Assembly (NCBI GenBank): GCA_021795255.1
Contig: JAJYPQ010000040.1
Coordinates: 1 to 16,950, forward strand
Length of the DNA stretch: 16,950 bases
Reading direction: 5' to 3'
Origin: Pseudomonadota bacterium
GTDB lineage: Bacteria; Pseudomonadota; Gammaproteobacteria; Acidiferrobacterales; Acidiferrobacteraceae
The translations under genes were made by a program, and so were the position numbers. The notes under the pieces were generated by a model that saw nothing but the letters and a program-made list of their open reading frames with translations, was not told the origin of the DNA and searched no databases. Positions 1-9,905 of the stretch are shown here, piece by piece (the first letter of the stretch is position 1; each line of letters begins with the position of its first letter).

Positions 1-68
1 CCCGTGATCCGTGAAATGAGCGTCATGCCCCCGGTGGCAAAAAGCGAGCGCACTAGCCTATTAGCCAC
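1..68 (-). CDS. murJ: MurJ lipid II flippase, N-terminal fragment cut by the window edge
   Basis: Only the first 22 codons are present. The reading frame from a GTG at 68-66 gives MANRLVRSLFATGGMTLISR followed by ITG. The stretch GGMTLISRITG matches the conserved N-terminal amphipathic and first membrane segment of the MurJ/MviN family, which moves lipid II across the inner membrane for peptidoglycan synthesis. An in-frame TAG lies 12 nt upstream of the GTG and a purine-rich AGGGGGA precedes it, so the GTG is the likely start. A gene order with murJ divergent from rpsT is known in Pseudomonas and relatives, which supports the call. The rest of the gene lies to the left of the window. Confidence rests on a short but distinctive match plus synteny. 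Confidence 0.72.
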   Translation of the reverse strand, partial: MANRLVRSLFATGGMTLISRIT

Positions 69-400
69 TCCATCCCCCTAATCCCACCACACCCCAACTC
101 CTCCTGTGCTGAGCCGCGCCTTGGGGCGGCTCGCTCCCGGCCGTCCTCGCCCCCCCCTACTAGGGTGGCGGGTGGCTGGGAGCTAAAGAGCTGCGAGTAT
201 ACCCGAAGCCTTCTTGGGGAACCGCGGTTCGACCACCCCTTCGGCCCGTTTTCCTCCATCCCCTGGCGCAAACGTGGACCCGCGATCCGGGGCCAGGGCC
301 AGACGCCGCATCCGGCGGCCCCACGCGCCCCTGAAAGGGGCAGGTGACAATGGGACCGAGGGGCATTACGGCTTTGAGACTCATAAACCCGGCTCCGACA
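69..400. other. GC-rich divergent murJ-rpsT spacer with several inverted repeats, no gene recognised
   Basis: This stretch of about 330 bases holds no convincing coding region; the open frames look like chance products of high GC content. Visible structures are GAGCCGC/GCGGCTC (111-117 with 126-132), GCTCCC/GGGAGC (133-138 with 178-183), CCCTA-C-TAGGG (154-164) and GCCCCT-GAA-AGGGGC (327-341). None is followed by a T run, so none is a clear intrinsic terminator. A minus-strand TATACT (201-196) could be a -10 for murJ, but no good -35 accompanies it. No tRNA, RNase P, tmRNA or 6S RNA signature was found. Confidence 0.4.
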
Positions 401-429
401 TTGACAAGACCCAGGGCTCACGGCATAGT
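401..429 (+). promoter_or_regulatory. sigma-70 type promoter of rpsT
   Basis: A perfect -35 TTGACA (401-406) is followed by a 17-nt spacer and a -10-like CATAGT (424-429). Transcription would start near 436, giving a leader of about 30 nt before the rpsT TTG start. The near-ideal spacing and the highly expressed gene downstream make this a convincing promoter. Confidence 0.75.
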
Positions 430-465
430 GTGCCGCTTTGTGAATTCCTCGTAAGGAGCAGGCGT

Positions 466-732
466 TTGGCGAATACAGTTCAGGCGAAGAAGCGGGCTCG
501 GCAAGCCGAAATTCATAGGCAGCGTAACGTCGCGTTCCGTTCCCAGATGCGCACGGCGATCAAAAAGGTCCTAAAAGCCGCCCTAGAGAAAGATACAGCC
601 GGTGGGCAAATCGCCTATCGCGAAGCGAGCTCGGTCATTGATCGCGGCATCTCGCGGGGTCTTTTGCACCGCAACACCGCCGCTCGTTACAAGAGCCGCC
701 TCAATACCCGTTTACATCGCGCGAGCGCCTAA
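466..732 (+). CDS. rpsT: 30S ribosomal protein S20
   Basis: This 88-residue protein begins ANTVQAKKRARQAE after the initiator and is rich in Lys and Arg throughout, as S20 is. S20 is a primary 16S rRNA-binding protein of the small subunit. The start is a TTG at 466, chosen because AAGGAG (453-458) sits 7 nt upstream and the N-terminus then matches the family exactly. The frame is open well upstream to 214, but that extension is not S20-like and starts before the promoter. A rare UUG start is also known for E. coli rpsT, where it takes part in autoregulation; whether that holds here is inference. The gene is convergent with proB, with 6 nt between the two stop codons. Confidence 0.95.
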   Translation: MANTVQAKKRARQAEIHRQRNVAFRSQMRTAIKKVLKAALEKDTAGGQIAYREASSVIDRGISRGLLHRNTAARYKSRLNTRLHRASA

Positions 733-738
733 GCTCGG

Positions 739-2941
<2,203 letters not shown>

Positions 2942-4153
2942 CTACGCAAATGTACCCATGGTAGCTTTGCTGCTGGATTCCTGCTTCGCCGAGGCCGGTT
3001 TCGTCTTGAACTTGCGCTCAAGACCAGAGCCTTCCTCTCCACAGGCTGATACGATGGAACTCACCGCCCAATTTCTCAAGTTGATCGCCGCGTTCACATC
3101 GCGGTCGTGAACTACGCCACAGGCCGGACAAGCCCAACTACGCACCACCAACGGCAGGATGTCGAGCTTGTAGCCACAGCACGAACAGGTCTTGCTGCTA
3201 GGATACCAGCGATCCGCCGCCATCACCACGCCACCGCGCTGCGCCGCCTTGTACTCCAACTGCCGCCGGAACTCGAAGAAGCCCATGTCGGCCACCGAGC
3301 GCGACAGATGCCGGTTCGCCATCATGCCGCTCACATTCAAGTCCTCGATGCCGATGGTGTGGAAGCGGCGCGTCAGGCCAGTCGTCAGTTGGTGCAACGC
3401 ATCCGTGCGGACGTTGCTGATCCGGGCGTGCAGCCGCGCCAGCTTGGCCTTGGCTTTCTTCCGGTTCTCCGAGCCTTTGACCTTGCGCGACAGGCTGCGT
3501 GACAACCGTTGTAGCCTGGACAGCAAAGCCTTGTGGGCCTTGGGGCCAGTGACGGTTTCTCCCGTAGAGAGTGTTGCCAGTGCCGATACGCCCACATCCA
3601 CACCCACCGCGCCTTGGTTTTCGGCTTCGGGCAGATGCGAACCGTCCAAGGTATCGACGGCGATGCTGACAAACCAGCGGTCGGCCACGCGGGAGATCGT
3701 GGCCGACATGATTGTGCCGGTGAAGCGCAACGTCTCACGCATCCCCACCCAGCCGAGATTGGGGATGCGGATGCGTGAACCATCAACGCTGAATTGATCG
3801 TTGGTCAGGCTGAATCGGTCACGCCGCCCTTTTTTGCGGAACTTCGGATACTGGGCGCGACCGGCAAAGAAGTTCTTGAAGGCCGCACCCAACTGGATGA
3901 TCGCCATCTGCGGCGCGTTCTTGGTGACTTCTAGCATCCACGGGAACTGCTCGCCTTTGATGCTGTTGAGTTGGCGACGCAATGCCATCTCTGATGGGTT
4001 GGAAAGCGATGCGTCGGCTTGGCATGCCCCGTATTGGCGTTGCCACTCGGCCAGCGCCCAGTTGTAGGCGAAACGCGCGGTGCCCGCAGCGCGAGCGAAG
4101 TAGGTGGCCTGTACGTTGTTGGGGTCAAGCGCGATTTTGTGGGCGATCAGCAT
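2942..4153 (-). CDS. tnpB: TnpB RNA-guided nuclease (OrfB family) of an IS607 element
   Basis: TnpB proteins are RNA-guided DNA nucleases of IS200/IS605 and IS607 elements and relatives of Cas12. This copy is 403 residues from the ATG at 4153, a normal length. The N-terminal OrfB HTH-like region includes FAYNWALAEW. The RuvC-type active site looks intact: Asp186 in GVDVGVSAL, Glu270 in GIEDLNV and Asp352 in RDVNAAINL. A four-cysteine zinc site (Cys323, Cys326, Cys342, Cys345) lies between the last two. I chose the ATG at 4153 over an upstream in-frame start at 4192 because it gives the usual MLIAHKI-type N-terminus and a 7-nt overlap with tnpA. The guide RNA normally overlaps the tnpB 3' end, which here abuts obgE. 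Confidence 0.93.
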   Translation of the reverse strand: MLIAHKIALDPNNVQATYFARAAGTARFAYNWALAEWQRQYGACQADASLSNPSEMALRRQLNSIKGEQFPWMLEVTKNAPQMAIIQLGAAFKNFFAGRAQYPKFRKKGRRDRFSLTNDQFSVDGSRIRIPNLGWVGMRETLRFTGTIMSATISRVADRWFVSIAVDTLDGSHLPEAENQGAVGVDVGVSALATLSTGETVTGPKAHKALLSRLQRLSRSLSRKVKGSENRKKAKAKLARLHARISNVRTDALHQLTTGLTRRFHTIGIEDLNVSGMMANRHLSRSVADMGFFEFRRQLEYKAAQRGGVVMAADRWYPSSKTCSCCGYKLDILPLVVRSWACPACGVVHDRDVNAAINLRNWAVSSIVSACGEEGSGLERKFKTKPASAKQESSSKATMGTFA

Positions 4154-4485
4154 GAGGCGGCCTCCACAGCCTGCTTCACGCCATCGAGCCATTTCTGGTT
4201 CTTGCGTGACCGGCTGCCATAGAGCCGTGCCGAAAAGACGGTAATGATCTCCAGCACGTCCTGCGCCACATCTTCCTCGAAGGTCGTATCCACGCCTTTG
4301 TTGATGATGAGCACCTCAACGTCTTTCGCTTCGCAAATGGCGAAGATCAGTCCCGCGCCAAAGCGCGGCAGGCGGTCTTTGTGGGCTATGACAAGACGGC
4401 CGACGCTGCCTTCAATGATTTCGTCGAGCAGCCGCTTCAAGCCCTTCTTGTGGTAGTTCATGCCCGAACCCAGGTCGGCAATCAC
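4147..4485 (-). pseudogene. tnpA: IS607 serine transposase TnpA, N-terminally truncated
   Basis: The remaining 112 codons match the C-terminal half of the IS607 transposase: DLGSGMNYHKKGLKRLLDEI, then HKDRLPRFG, then ITVFSARLYGSRSRKNQ. The family normally starts with a MerR-like HTH followed by a YARVSS-type catalytic serine motif; neither is present. Upstream of the GTG at 4485 the frame meets a TGA within about 12 nt, and the sequence there is rpmA-flanking DNA. The protein cannot be an active recombinase. Homology probably extends a few codons upstream of the GTG, so the break is near 4490-4497. Confidence 0.85.
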
Positions 4486-4532
4486 TTCAACTGTTCAAGC
4501 CCCCTAGGACACCGGGGCCGTGGCACTGACCG

Positions 4533-4793
4533 CTAGGAAGCCGAAACGACGCTCACGGTCTTCCGTCGTTGGGGACCTTTGACCTCGAACACCACATGCC
4601 CTTCGGCGATGGCAAAAAGCGTGTCGTCCTTACCTATGCGGACGTTGCGGCCCGGATAAAAACGTGTGCCCCGTTGCCGAATGATGATGTTGCCCGGCAA
4701 TACCTTTTCTCCGCCGAAGCACTTCACGCCCAGGCGCTTCGATTCAGAATCGCGACCGTTACGAGAACTGCCGCCTGCTTTCTTATGTGCCAT
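4533..4793 (-). CDS. rpmA: 50S ribosomal protein L27
   Basis: This 86-residue protein starts [20 protein letters not shown], the invariant L27 N-terminus that reaches toward the peptidyl-transferase centre. [15 protein letters not shown] and [15 protein letters not shown] complete the family signature. The ribosome-binding site TAAGGAG overlaps the rplU stop codon, 9 nt before the start, so the two genes are tightly coupled. The gene is of normal length. The IS607 remnant begins about 40 nt downstream of its stop. A weak CCCC/GGGG stem (4501-4517) lies in that short gap. Confidence 0.97.
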   Translation of the reverse strand: MAHKKAGGSSRNGRDSESKRLGVKCFGGEKVLPGNIIIRQRGTRFYPGRNVRIGKDDTLFAIAEGHVVFEVKGPQRRKTVSVVSAS

Positions 4794-4802
4794 GGATACT
4801 CC

Positions 4803-5135
4803 TTACGCCTGCGCGGCTTCTTCGCTCTGGCCGGCAATGGCCAAGATCTTCAATTCGGTATAGTTCTGGCGGTGGCCCGCATGCTTGCGGTAATGCTTGC
4901 GCCGGCGCATCTTAAAGATACGGATCTTGTCTCCGCGGCCATGATTCTCGACACGCGCGGTCACGGTCTCCGGTAAGGTCGGGGCACCGACCCGCACGCC
5001 GGAGGCATCAGCGATCAACAGAACCTTGTCCAAGGTGACGTCCTGACCCACCTCAGCGGGCAGCGTTTCGACCCTCACGGTCTCCCCGACCACCACACGA
5101 TACTGCTTGCCACCCGTCTCGATCACCGCGTACAT
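4803..5135 (-). CDS. rplU: 50S ribosomal protein L21
   Basis: This 110-residue protein starts [14 protein letters not shown], and the [19 protein letters not shown] block is typical of L21, a 23S rRNA-binding protein of the large subunit. AGGGAG lies 5 nt before the ATG. It is the first gene of the operon rplU-rpmA-(IS607)-obgE-proB and has a good promoter at 5223-5195. It is transcribed divergently from ispB, a common arrangement in Gammaproteobacteria. The short C-terminal extension after KILAIAG is rich in Ala and Glu and unremarkable. Confidence 0.97.
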   Translation of the reverse strand: MYAVIETGGKQYRVVVGETVRVETLPAEVGQDVTLDKVLLIADASGVRVGAPTLPETVTARVENHGRGDKIRIFKMRRRKHYRKHAGHRQNYTELKILAIAGQSEEAAQA

Positions 5136-5165
5136 AAAAACTCCCTAAAACCGCTTACGTTGAAA

Positions 5166-5179
5166 GGCCGTTGTCGGCC
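5166..5179 (-). promoter_or_regulatory. Small hairpin in the rplU mRNA leader
   Basis: GGCCG-ACAA-CGGCC (minus strand) forms a perfect 5-bp stem with a 4-nt loop between the predicted rplU transcription start and the ribosome-binding site. Ribosomal-protein operons often carry leader structures for autoregulation. That role is inferred and no known motif was recognised. Confidence 0.35.
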
Positions 5180-5194
5180 CCGTTAAATCGGGCG

Positions 5195-5223
5195 ATTCTA
5201 GTGATTTAGAGCGGTGCGGTCAA
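5195..5223 (-). promoter_or_regulatory. sigma-70 type promoter of the rplU operon
   Basis: On the minus strand TTGACC (5223-5218) is followed by a 17-nt spacer and TAGAAT (5200-5195), each one base from consensus. Transcription would begin near 5188 and give a leader of about 53 nt. It probably drives rplU, rpmA, the IS607 genes, obgE and proB. Confidence 0.8.
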
Positions 5224-5271
5224 ATATATCGCTCTTTAGGGGCGCCGAGGGGTCGTATCTGGTCTATCTGC

Positions 5272-5300
5272 TTGACAGGTGACGCCCGACAGAAGAGCAT
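5272..5300 (+). promoter_or_regulatory. Possible promoter of ispB
   Basis: A perfect TTGACA (5272-5277) lies 50 nt before the ispB start, but the hexamer at 17-nt spacing (GAGCAT, 5295-5300) is a poor -10. The call rests on the -35 and its position between divergent genes. Confidence 0.4.
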
Positions 5301-5327
5301 GACGGCGCTTTCGCTAGGGGAGAGTAC

Positions 5328-6326
5328 ATGTCCACGCCTGCTCCAATCGACCGGCCCGCCTTAGATCTCGACAAAATCCACGCGCTCATCAAACAGGAGA
5401 GCCGGGCCGTTGATCGCGAGATCGAAAGGCGGCTCAGTTCCGACATCGTACTGATCAAGCAACTCGGCCGCTACATCATCCAAAGCGGCGGTAAGCGGCT
5501 GCGGCCAGCACTCCTGCTGCTCAGCAGTAAAGCCTGCCACTACGAAGGCACGGCCGACATCACTTTAGCCACGGTCATCGAATTTATCCACACGGCGACA
5601 CTCCTCCATGACGATGTCGTGGACGGTTCGGCCATGCGCCGCGGACGGGCCAGCGCCAATGCCGTATTCGGTAACGAGGCCAGCGTTCTGGTCGGCGACT
5701 TCCTTTACTCGCGCGCCTTCCAGATGATGGTTGAGGTTCAGGATCTGCGGGTCATGGATATCCTCGCCAAAGCCACCAACACTATCGCGGAAGGCGAGGT
5801 GCTCCAGCTCATCAATTGTAACGATCCAGACATCGAAGAGACCCAATACCTGACCGTGATCCGCAGCAAGACTGCCAAGCTTTTTGAGGCTGCGGCCGAG
5901 CTTGGCGCGGTGCTTGGCGGCGTACCCGAAAGCGAGCCGCTACTCGCGACCTATGGACGGCACCTGGGGACCGCCTTCCAGCTCATAGATGACGCCCTCG
6001 ACTATGGCACCCAAAACGAGCGGCTGGGAAAAAACATCGGCGATGACCTCGCCGAGGGCAAGACCACGCTCCCCTTGATCCACGTCTTGCGCACCGGCAC
6101 CAAGGCCGAGCAAGCCCTAGTCCGGACTGCCATCGAGCAAGGGGGGCTTGAGAGAATCGAAGGCGTGGTCGCTGCCATTGAATCCACTCAGGCGATCGCG
6201 TACACTGCGCGGCGGGCCGAGGGCGAGGCCGATTTGGCACGGGCAGCGCTCACTTCTCTGCCCGACTCCCCCTACAAACAGGCATTACTCGGTTTGGCCT
6301 ATTTCTCCGTTCATAGGGACCATTGA
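5328..6326 (+). CDS. ispB: Octaprenyl (polyprenyl) diphosphate synthase
   Basis: This 332-residue trans-prenyl synthase extends farnesyl diphosphate with isopentenyl diphosphate to make the side chain of ubiquinone. Visible motifs are GGKRLRP (54-60), the first aspartate-rich motif in LLHDDVVDGSAMRRG (DDVVD 95-99) and the second in FQLIDDALDYG (DDALD 221-225), with the usual GKNIGDDLAEGKTTLPL following. AGGGGAG sits just before the ATG. Product chain length is inferred from its place divergent to rplU-rpmA, as in E. coli, not from the sequence. Its quinone product is the likely substrate type of the Cyo oxidase encoded further right. Confidence 0.94.
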   Translation: MSTPAPIDRPALDLDKIHALIKQESRAVDREIERRLSSDIVLIKQLGRYIIQSGGKRLRPALLLLSSKACHYEGTADITLATVIEFIHTATLLHDDVVDGSAMRRGRASANAVFGNEASVLVGDFLYSRAFQMMVEVQDLRVMDILAKATNTIAEGEVLQLINCNDPDIEETQYLTVIRSKTAKLFEAAAELGAVLGGVPESEPLLATYGRHLGTAFQLIDDALDYGTQNERLGKNIGDDLAEGKTTLPLIHVLRTGTKAEQALVRTAIEQGGLERIEGVVAAIESTQAIAYTARRAEGEADLARAALTSLPDSPYKQALLGLAYFSVHRDH

Positions 6327-6351
6327 GGGCACCGTGAACGGTATGTCGTCA

Positions 6352-6428
6352 CGGGGTGTAGCTCAGCCTGGTAGAGCACTAGCTTCGGGAGCTAGGGGCC
6401 GGAGGTTCGAATCCTCTCACCCCGACCA
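6352..6428 (+). tRNA. tRNA-Pro (anticodon CGG)
   Basis: This is a 77-nt cloverleaf with encoded CCA. The acceptor stem CGGGGTG (6352-6358) pairs perfectly with CACCCCG (6418-6424). The D arm contains AGCTCAGCCTGGTAGAGC, the anticodon stem CTAGC/GCTAG encloses TTCGGGA, and the T arm contains GAGGTTCGAATCCTC. Anticodon CGG reads the proline codon CCG. It lies 25 nt after ispB and was probably co-transcribed or driven from within the ispB 3' end; no separate promoter is evident. Confidence 0.97.
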
Positions 6429-6451
6429 TTGAGAGAGCGTTTCCAACACCT

Positions 6452-6703
6452 GTGGGCCTCCTGGTCGAACTGTTATTTTTATGGGGCGCCATATGGTTTG
6501 TTCGGCGCCTCCTCCTGCCCCGCCCGCCTTTGCGGGGCGCGCCCCGTCGCCCCACGACCGTGCGCCGACGCGTGCGTACGGCAGGCGACATGGTCGCCTG
6601 CGACCATTGCGGGCTCTATATTCCCCGATCTGAGGCCATGTCAGGCCCAAGCAATACGAGTTTTTGTTGCCTAGAACACAAAACCGCGGCCGCGCAGCGG
6701 TGA
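6452..6703 (+). CDS. Small membrane-anchored zinc-ribbon protein, PP0621-like
   Basis: This 83-residue protein starts at a GTG. An N-terminal hydrophobic segment (about 3-22) is followed by a basic, proline-rich linker. The C-terminal end carries a zinc-ribbon-like pattern: CDHC (Cys50, Cys53), then LYIPRSEA, then FCCLEH (Cys72, Cys73, His76). This matches the small PP0621-type family often found just upstream of pilS in Gammaproteobacteria, whose function is unknown. The start is uncertain because only a weak GAGAG precedes the GTG. It lies 40 nt before pilS on the same strand and may share its transcript. Confidence 0.7.
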   Translation: MGLLVELLFLWGAIWFVRRLLLPRPPLRGAPRRPTTVRRRVRTAGDMVACDHCGLYIPRSEAMSGPSNTSFCCLEHKTAAAQR

Positions 6704-6743
6704 GACTTTGCCTTAACGACCAATCTGTGCTAATTCAAGGTCT

Positions 6744-8396
6744 ATGAGCGCCACGAATCATGCCTTAGATATGGCCCTGGACGGGGTCGAGACCCCGCTT
6801 CTCGTACGCGAGCAGAACTGGCTCCTACTGAGCTACTTCAACGCCTACCGGCTGACATTGGCCTTACTGGCCTGCGTGGCCGGTTTTTGGGCGGGAGCGC
6901 TGGCCCCCTTCGGGAGTACCGATCCGCGACTCTTTTTGATCGTGGCGCTGCTCTATGCGGCCCTCTATATCGTCGCCCTCGATACCACACGTCGGCGTAT
7001 TGCCGATTTTGACACCCAGGCGGCGATCCTCGCCTTCTTCGATGTCGTGGCTTTGATTCTCCTGATGCACGCAAGCGGTGGGCTCGCAAGCGGCACTGGT
7101 ATCCTTCTACTGGTGTCGACGGCCGGAACGAGCTTTCTTCTGAACCGACGCCTCACGATATTTTTTGCCGCTTTGACCACCATTGGTGTCCTGCTGGAAC
7201 GGGCCTGGCCCTACCTCACGGGTACCCAGTCGAGCCTCCCTGCGAGTTATTCCCAGGTCGGTCTTTTCGGTCTCGTCTTATTTGCTACAGCCGCCCTGGC
7301 CCACCTCGTAGCCGACCGCCTACGCGTCACCGAGGCCTTGGCCGAAAAACAAGAAATCGACCTCCTGCACATGGCGCGGCTCAACGAACAGATCGTACAG
7401 CATCTGCAGTCAGGCGTGCTCGTTGTCGACAACACTGGACATATTCGCCTCACCAACAAGATCGCCTGCACCTACCTCGCGCTAGGCAGCACCGGCGGCC
7501 ACCCCCTGCTTCAGGCCCTATCACCGGCCCTTCACGAGCAATGGCAGGCCCAACAAAAGGCCCCGCACATCGGACGGCGACTGTTGGTGTCACCCACCGG
7601 CTACACGCTCTTACCGCGCTTTAAACCCCTGGGATCCGATCAAGAAGCGGGCACCCTTATTTTTCTCGAAGACACAGCCATCCTGAAACAACAGGCCCAG
7701 CAGCTGAAAATGTCGGGGCTGGCGCGCTTGACGGCGGGCATAGCGCACGAAATCCGCAACCCCCTGGGCGCCATCACGCACGCGGCCCAATTGCTGCTGG
7801 AAAGCCCGGATATCAAGAGCGAAAGCAGGGATCTGGCGAACATTATCGACGACCAGGGTCGGCGCATGAACACTATCGTGGAAAACGTCTTACAACTAGG
7901 ACGCCGCGACCGGACCCATTCGACCAGCTTCGACTTGCACACTTGGCTCAAAGACACCCTACCGGCCTGCGCTGCGGCGCTCAATATTCCCATGGGCGCT
8001 TTGAGTCTTGTCATCGAACAGTCTCAAACCGTGTGTTTTGATACCGACCACCTCTTTCAGATCGTCAACAACCTCTGTCACAACTCCTTGAAAAATAGTC
8101 CACCCTACCGAGATGTGGCGGTCATCAAGCTGCTCGTCAATGCTGATAGTGAGGGCTACAGTTATCTCGAGGTTATCGATTGGGGCCAAGGAATCAAGGA
8201 AGCCATTGCCGAGCATATTTTTGACCCCTTCTTTACAACCACGGCCCGCGGCACCGGTCTTGGACTCTACATCGGTCGCGAACTCGCAGAGGCCAACGGC
8301 GGACGCCTGGAATACCACCCAGCCCCTGTCGGATGCCGGTTTAGATTGACCTTTGGACGGCTAACTGACTGCACTGACGCGGCCCTGGCCTCATGA
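6744..8396 (+). CDS. pilS: PilS-type sensor histidine kinase
   Basis: This 550-residue inner-membrane kinase has about six hydrophobic segments between 34 and 190, then a PAS-like region (about 205-315) and a kinase core. The H box is AHEIRNPLG with His335, the N box is in VNNLCHNSLKNSPP (441-454), G1 is DWGQGI (479-484), F-type FDPFFTT (493-499) follows, and G2 is GTGLGLYIG (503-511). In Pseudomonas the pair PilS-PilR controls pilin transcription with sigma-54. The stop overlaps the pilR start in ATGA, so the two are translationally coupled. AAGG just before the ATG is the likely ribosome-binding site. NtrB-like kinases are similar, but membrane topology and position favour PilS. Confidence 0.9.
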   Translation: MSATNHALDMALDGVETPLLVREQNWLLLSYFNAYRLTLALLACVAGFWAGALAPFGSTDPRLFLIVALLYAALYIVALDTTRRRIADFDTQAAILAFFDVVALILLMHASGGLASGTGILLLVSTAGTSFLLNRRLTIFFAALTTIGVLLERAWPYLTGTQSSLPASYSQVGLFGLVLFATAALAHLVADRLRVTEALAEKQEIDLLHMARLNEQIVQHLQSGVLVVDNTGHIRLTNKIACTYLALGSTGGHPLLQALSPALHEQWQAQQKAPHIGRRLLVSPTGYTLLPRFKPLGSDQEAGTLIFLEDTAILKQQAQQLKMSGLARLTAGIAHEIRNPLGAITHAAQLLLESPDIKSESRDLANIIDDQGRRMNTIVENVLQLGRRDRTHSTSFDLHTWLKDTLPACAAALNIPMGALSLVIEQSQTVCFDTDHLFQIVNNLCHNSLKNSPPYRDVAVIKLLVNADSEGYSYLEVIDWGQGIKEAIAEHIFDPFFTTTARGTGLGLYIGRELAEANGGRLEYHPAPVGCRFRLTFGRLTDCTDAALAS

Positions 8397-9757
8397 GCAC
8401 ACCTCAAGTTCTGGTCATCGATGACGAGGCCGACATCAGAGCCCTGCTCGAATTGACGCTAGGACGAATGAATCTGGAAACTCGTTCGGCGGGCGACGTA
8501 GCCTCCGCTTTCGCGCTTCTGAAGGAGTACCACTTCGATCTTTGCCTGACCGACATGCGCCTACCTGACGGCGACGGACTCGATATCGTGCGTCATATCG
8601 AAGAACACCATCGCGGCCTCCCGGTCGCTGTCATCACAGCCCACGGGAGCATGGAAACCGCGATTGCGGCCCTAAAGGGGGGCGCCTTCGATTTCGTCTG
8701 CAAGCCCCTCAATATCAACGAGCTCCGATCCCTGGTTCGCAGTGCCCTTAGCATGTCGAAACAAGGAGCGACGAATGGCGCAAGCGCGGCCGGCAAACTC
8801 CTTGGCAGCTCTGCGGAGATCCAATCTGTGCGGATACTCATCGAACGTCTAGCCCGGGGGCAGGCGCCGGTTTATATCAGCGGCGAATCAGGCACTGGCA
8901 AGGAGCTTGCGGCGCGCCTCATCCATGATCTTGGGCCGCGTGCCGGTAAGCCGTTCGTCGCCGTCAATTGCGGGGCGATTCCTGAGCAACTCATGGAAAG
9001 TGAATTTTTTGGCCATCGCAAAGGCAGCTTCACCGGGGCCTTCGCCGACAAGGACGGGCTTTTTAAAACCGCGAATGGTGGTACCCTTTTTCTCGATGAA
9101 GTGGGCGATCTTCCCGTGCCCATGCAGGTCAAGCTTCTGCGGGCCATCCAGGAAAAGGCAGTACGGCCCGTGGGAAGCCAACAAGAGATAGCGGTGGATG
9201 TGCGCATCTTGTCCGCGACCCACAAGAATCTCCATGACCTTGTACGCATAGGCGCCTTTCGTCAGGACCTCTACTACCGGCTCAACGTCATTGAACTCGT
9301 GATTCCGCCCTTACGGGAACGCGCCGAGGATATTCCCGGCCTCGCCCAGCACCTCGCCGTAAAGCTCGCGGCAAACCGCGCTTTACCTCTTACGACTGCG
9401 GCACTGGCGGCCCTGAAGCGCTACTCCTTTCCTGGCAACGTGCGCGAACTCGAAAACATCATGGAACGCGCCTTGACGCTGTGCGAGGGCAACGAAATCG
9501 ATGTTCATGATCTAAGGCTCCCGCCCGATCGTGCCGCGGCCGAACCGAGCGATGCCGATATGGCAGCGGAGACCCCCTTCGCCGCCGAAGACTACACGGG
9601 CGAACGGTCGCTCGAGGAGCATTTGGCACAGGTGGAGCGCGCAGCTATCGAAAAGGCCTTACGTGATACTCATCAAAACAAAACCGCGGCCGCTAAAGAG
9701 CTGGGTATTACCTTTAGAGCGCTGCGCTATAAGCTTGAAAAATTAGGGATAGAATAG
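8393..9757 (+). CDS. pilR: PilR-type sigma-54-dependent response regulator
   Basis: This 454-residue protein has a receiver domain (about 4-120, phospho-acceptor Asp54 in LTDMRLPDG, Lys104 in KPL), an AAA+ domain and a C-terminal Fis-type HTH. Walker A is GESGTGK (164-170), the sigma-54 contact loop is GSFTGA (211-216), Walker B is TLFLDE (231-236), and FPGNVRELEN (346-355) is typical. The HTH is NKTAAAKELGITFRALRYKL (429-448). The GSFTGA form instead of GAFTGA is, as I recall, usual for PilR. It should activate pilA-type sigma-54 promoters, but no pilin gene is in the window. Confidence 0.92.
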   Translation: MSTPQVLVIDDEADIRALLELTLGRMNLETRSAGDVASAFALLKEYHFDLCLTDMRLPDGDGLDIVRHIEEHHRGLPVAVITAHGSMETAIAALKGGAFDFVCKPLNINELRSLVRSALSMSKQGATNGASAAGKLLGSSAEIQSVRILIERLARGQAPVYISGESGTGKELAARLIHDLGPRAGKPFVAVNCGAIPEQLMESEFFGHRKGSFTGAFADKDGLFKTANGGTLFLDEVGDLPVPMQVKLLRAIQEKAVRPVGSQQEIAVDVRILSATHKNLHDLVRIGAFRQDLYYRLNVIELVIPPLRERAEDIPGLAQHLAVKLAANRALPLTTAALAALKRYSFPGNVRELENIMERALTLCEGNEIDVHDLRLPPDRAAAEPSDADMAAETPFAAEDYTGERSLEEHLAQVERAAIEKALRDTHQNKTAAAKELGITFRALRYKLEKLGIE

Positions 9758-9798
9758 TCCAAGAGACTGTATCGATAGACAAACCGGGGAGATCGGCA

Positions 9799-9836
9799 AT
9801 CACCAGGCATCCCGCTCCACGGTGGTCATTTTTTTG
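9799..9836 (+). terminator. Possible pilR terminator, target of the ISL3 insertion
   Basis: ATCACC (9799-9804) can pair with GGTGGT (9821-9826, one G-U pair) across a 16-nt loop, followed by CA and seven T (9829-9835). The T tract is also the target duplicated by the ISL3 element. The stem is short, so this is tentative. Confidence 0.4.
9829..9836. repeat. Left copy of the ISL3 target-site duplication
   Basis: TTTTTTTG directly abuts the left inverted repeat and is identical to 11345-11352. Eight bp is the usual duplication length for ISL3 elements. Confidence 0.85.
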
Positions 9837-9858
9837 GGCTATATCCGGATCTCCCCAC
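9837..9858 (+). repeat. Left terminal inverted repeat of the ISL3 element
   Basis: This 22-bp repeat begins GGCTATATCC and ends CTCCCCAC. It matches the reverse complement of 11323-11344 at 18 positions. It lies about 50 bp beyond the restored transposase stop at 9906. Confidence 0.88.
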
Positions 9859-9905
9859 CACTAAAACCCTCAGATTCCCTAGCCTCACAGTGTTTTCCTC
9901 AGCAC

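Larger units (their letters stand above)
2942..4497 (-). mobile_element. IS607-family insertion, truncated at the tnpA end
   Basis: A serine-recombinase tnpA fragment overlaps a full-length tnpB by 7 nt, the layout of IS607 elements. The tnpA frame breaks into non-homologous sequence near 4490-4497, so the whole 5' end of the element (left terminus, HTH domain and catalytic serine) is gone. The other end lies between the tnpB stop (2942) and the obgE start (2920). The exact termini cannot be set because IS607 elements lack long inverted repeats. The insertion lies between rpmA and obgE in the same orientation as the host operon. Confidence 0.8.

Noticed and set aside
218..240. GGTTCGACC resembling a tRNA T loop
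   Set aside because: No matching stem, anticodon arm or acceptor stem could be built around it.
160..421. Minus-strand open frames in the murJ-rpsT spacer
   Set aside because: They show no family resemblance and are typical chance frames in GC-rich DNA; the real murJ start is the GTG at 68.
214..465. In-frame N-terminal extension of rpsT by 84 residues
   Set aside because: The extension is Arg/Pro-rich GC-driven sequence, begins before the promoter at 401-429, and the S20 N-terminus with a proper ribosome-binding site starts at 466.
3107..3797. Long plus-strand frames across tnpB
   Set aside because: They are antisense shadows of tnpB with no recognisable domains.
9795..9825. Sequence similar to the IS607 tnpA break (GTGATTGCCGA-CT) near 9793 on the minus strand
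   Set aside because: The match covers only about a dozen bases and diverges at once; no further tnpA homology follows.
9786..9856. GGGGAGATC/GATCTCCCC inverted repeat after pilR
   Set aside because: The right arm lies within the ISL3 left inverted repeat, so the pairing is across the insertion junction and probably fortuitous.
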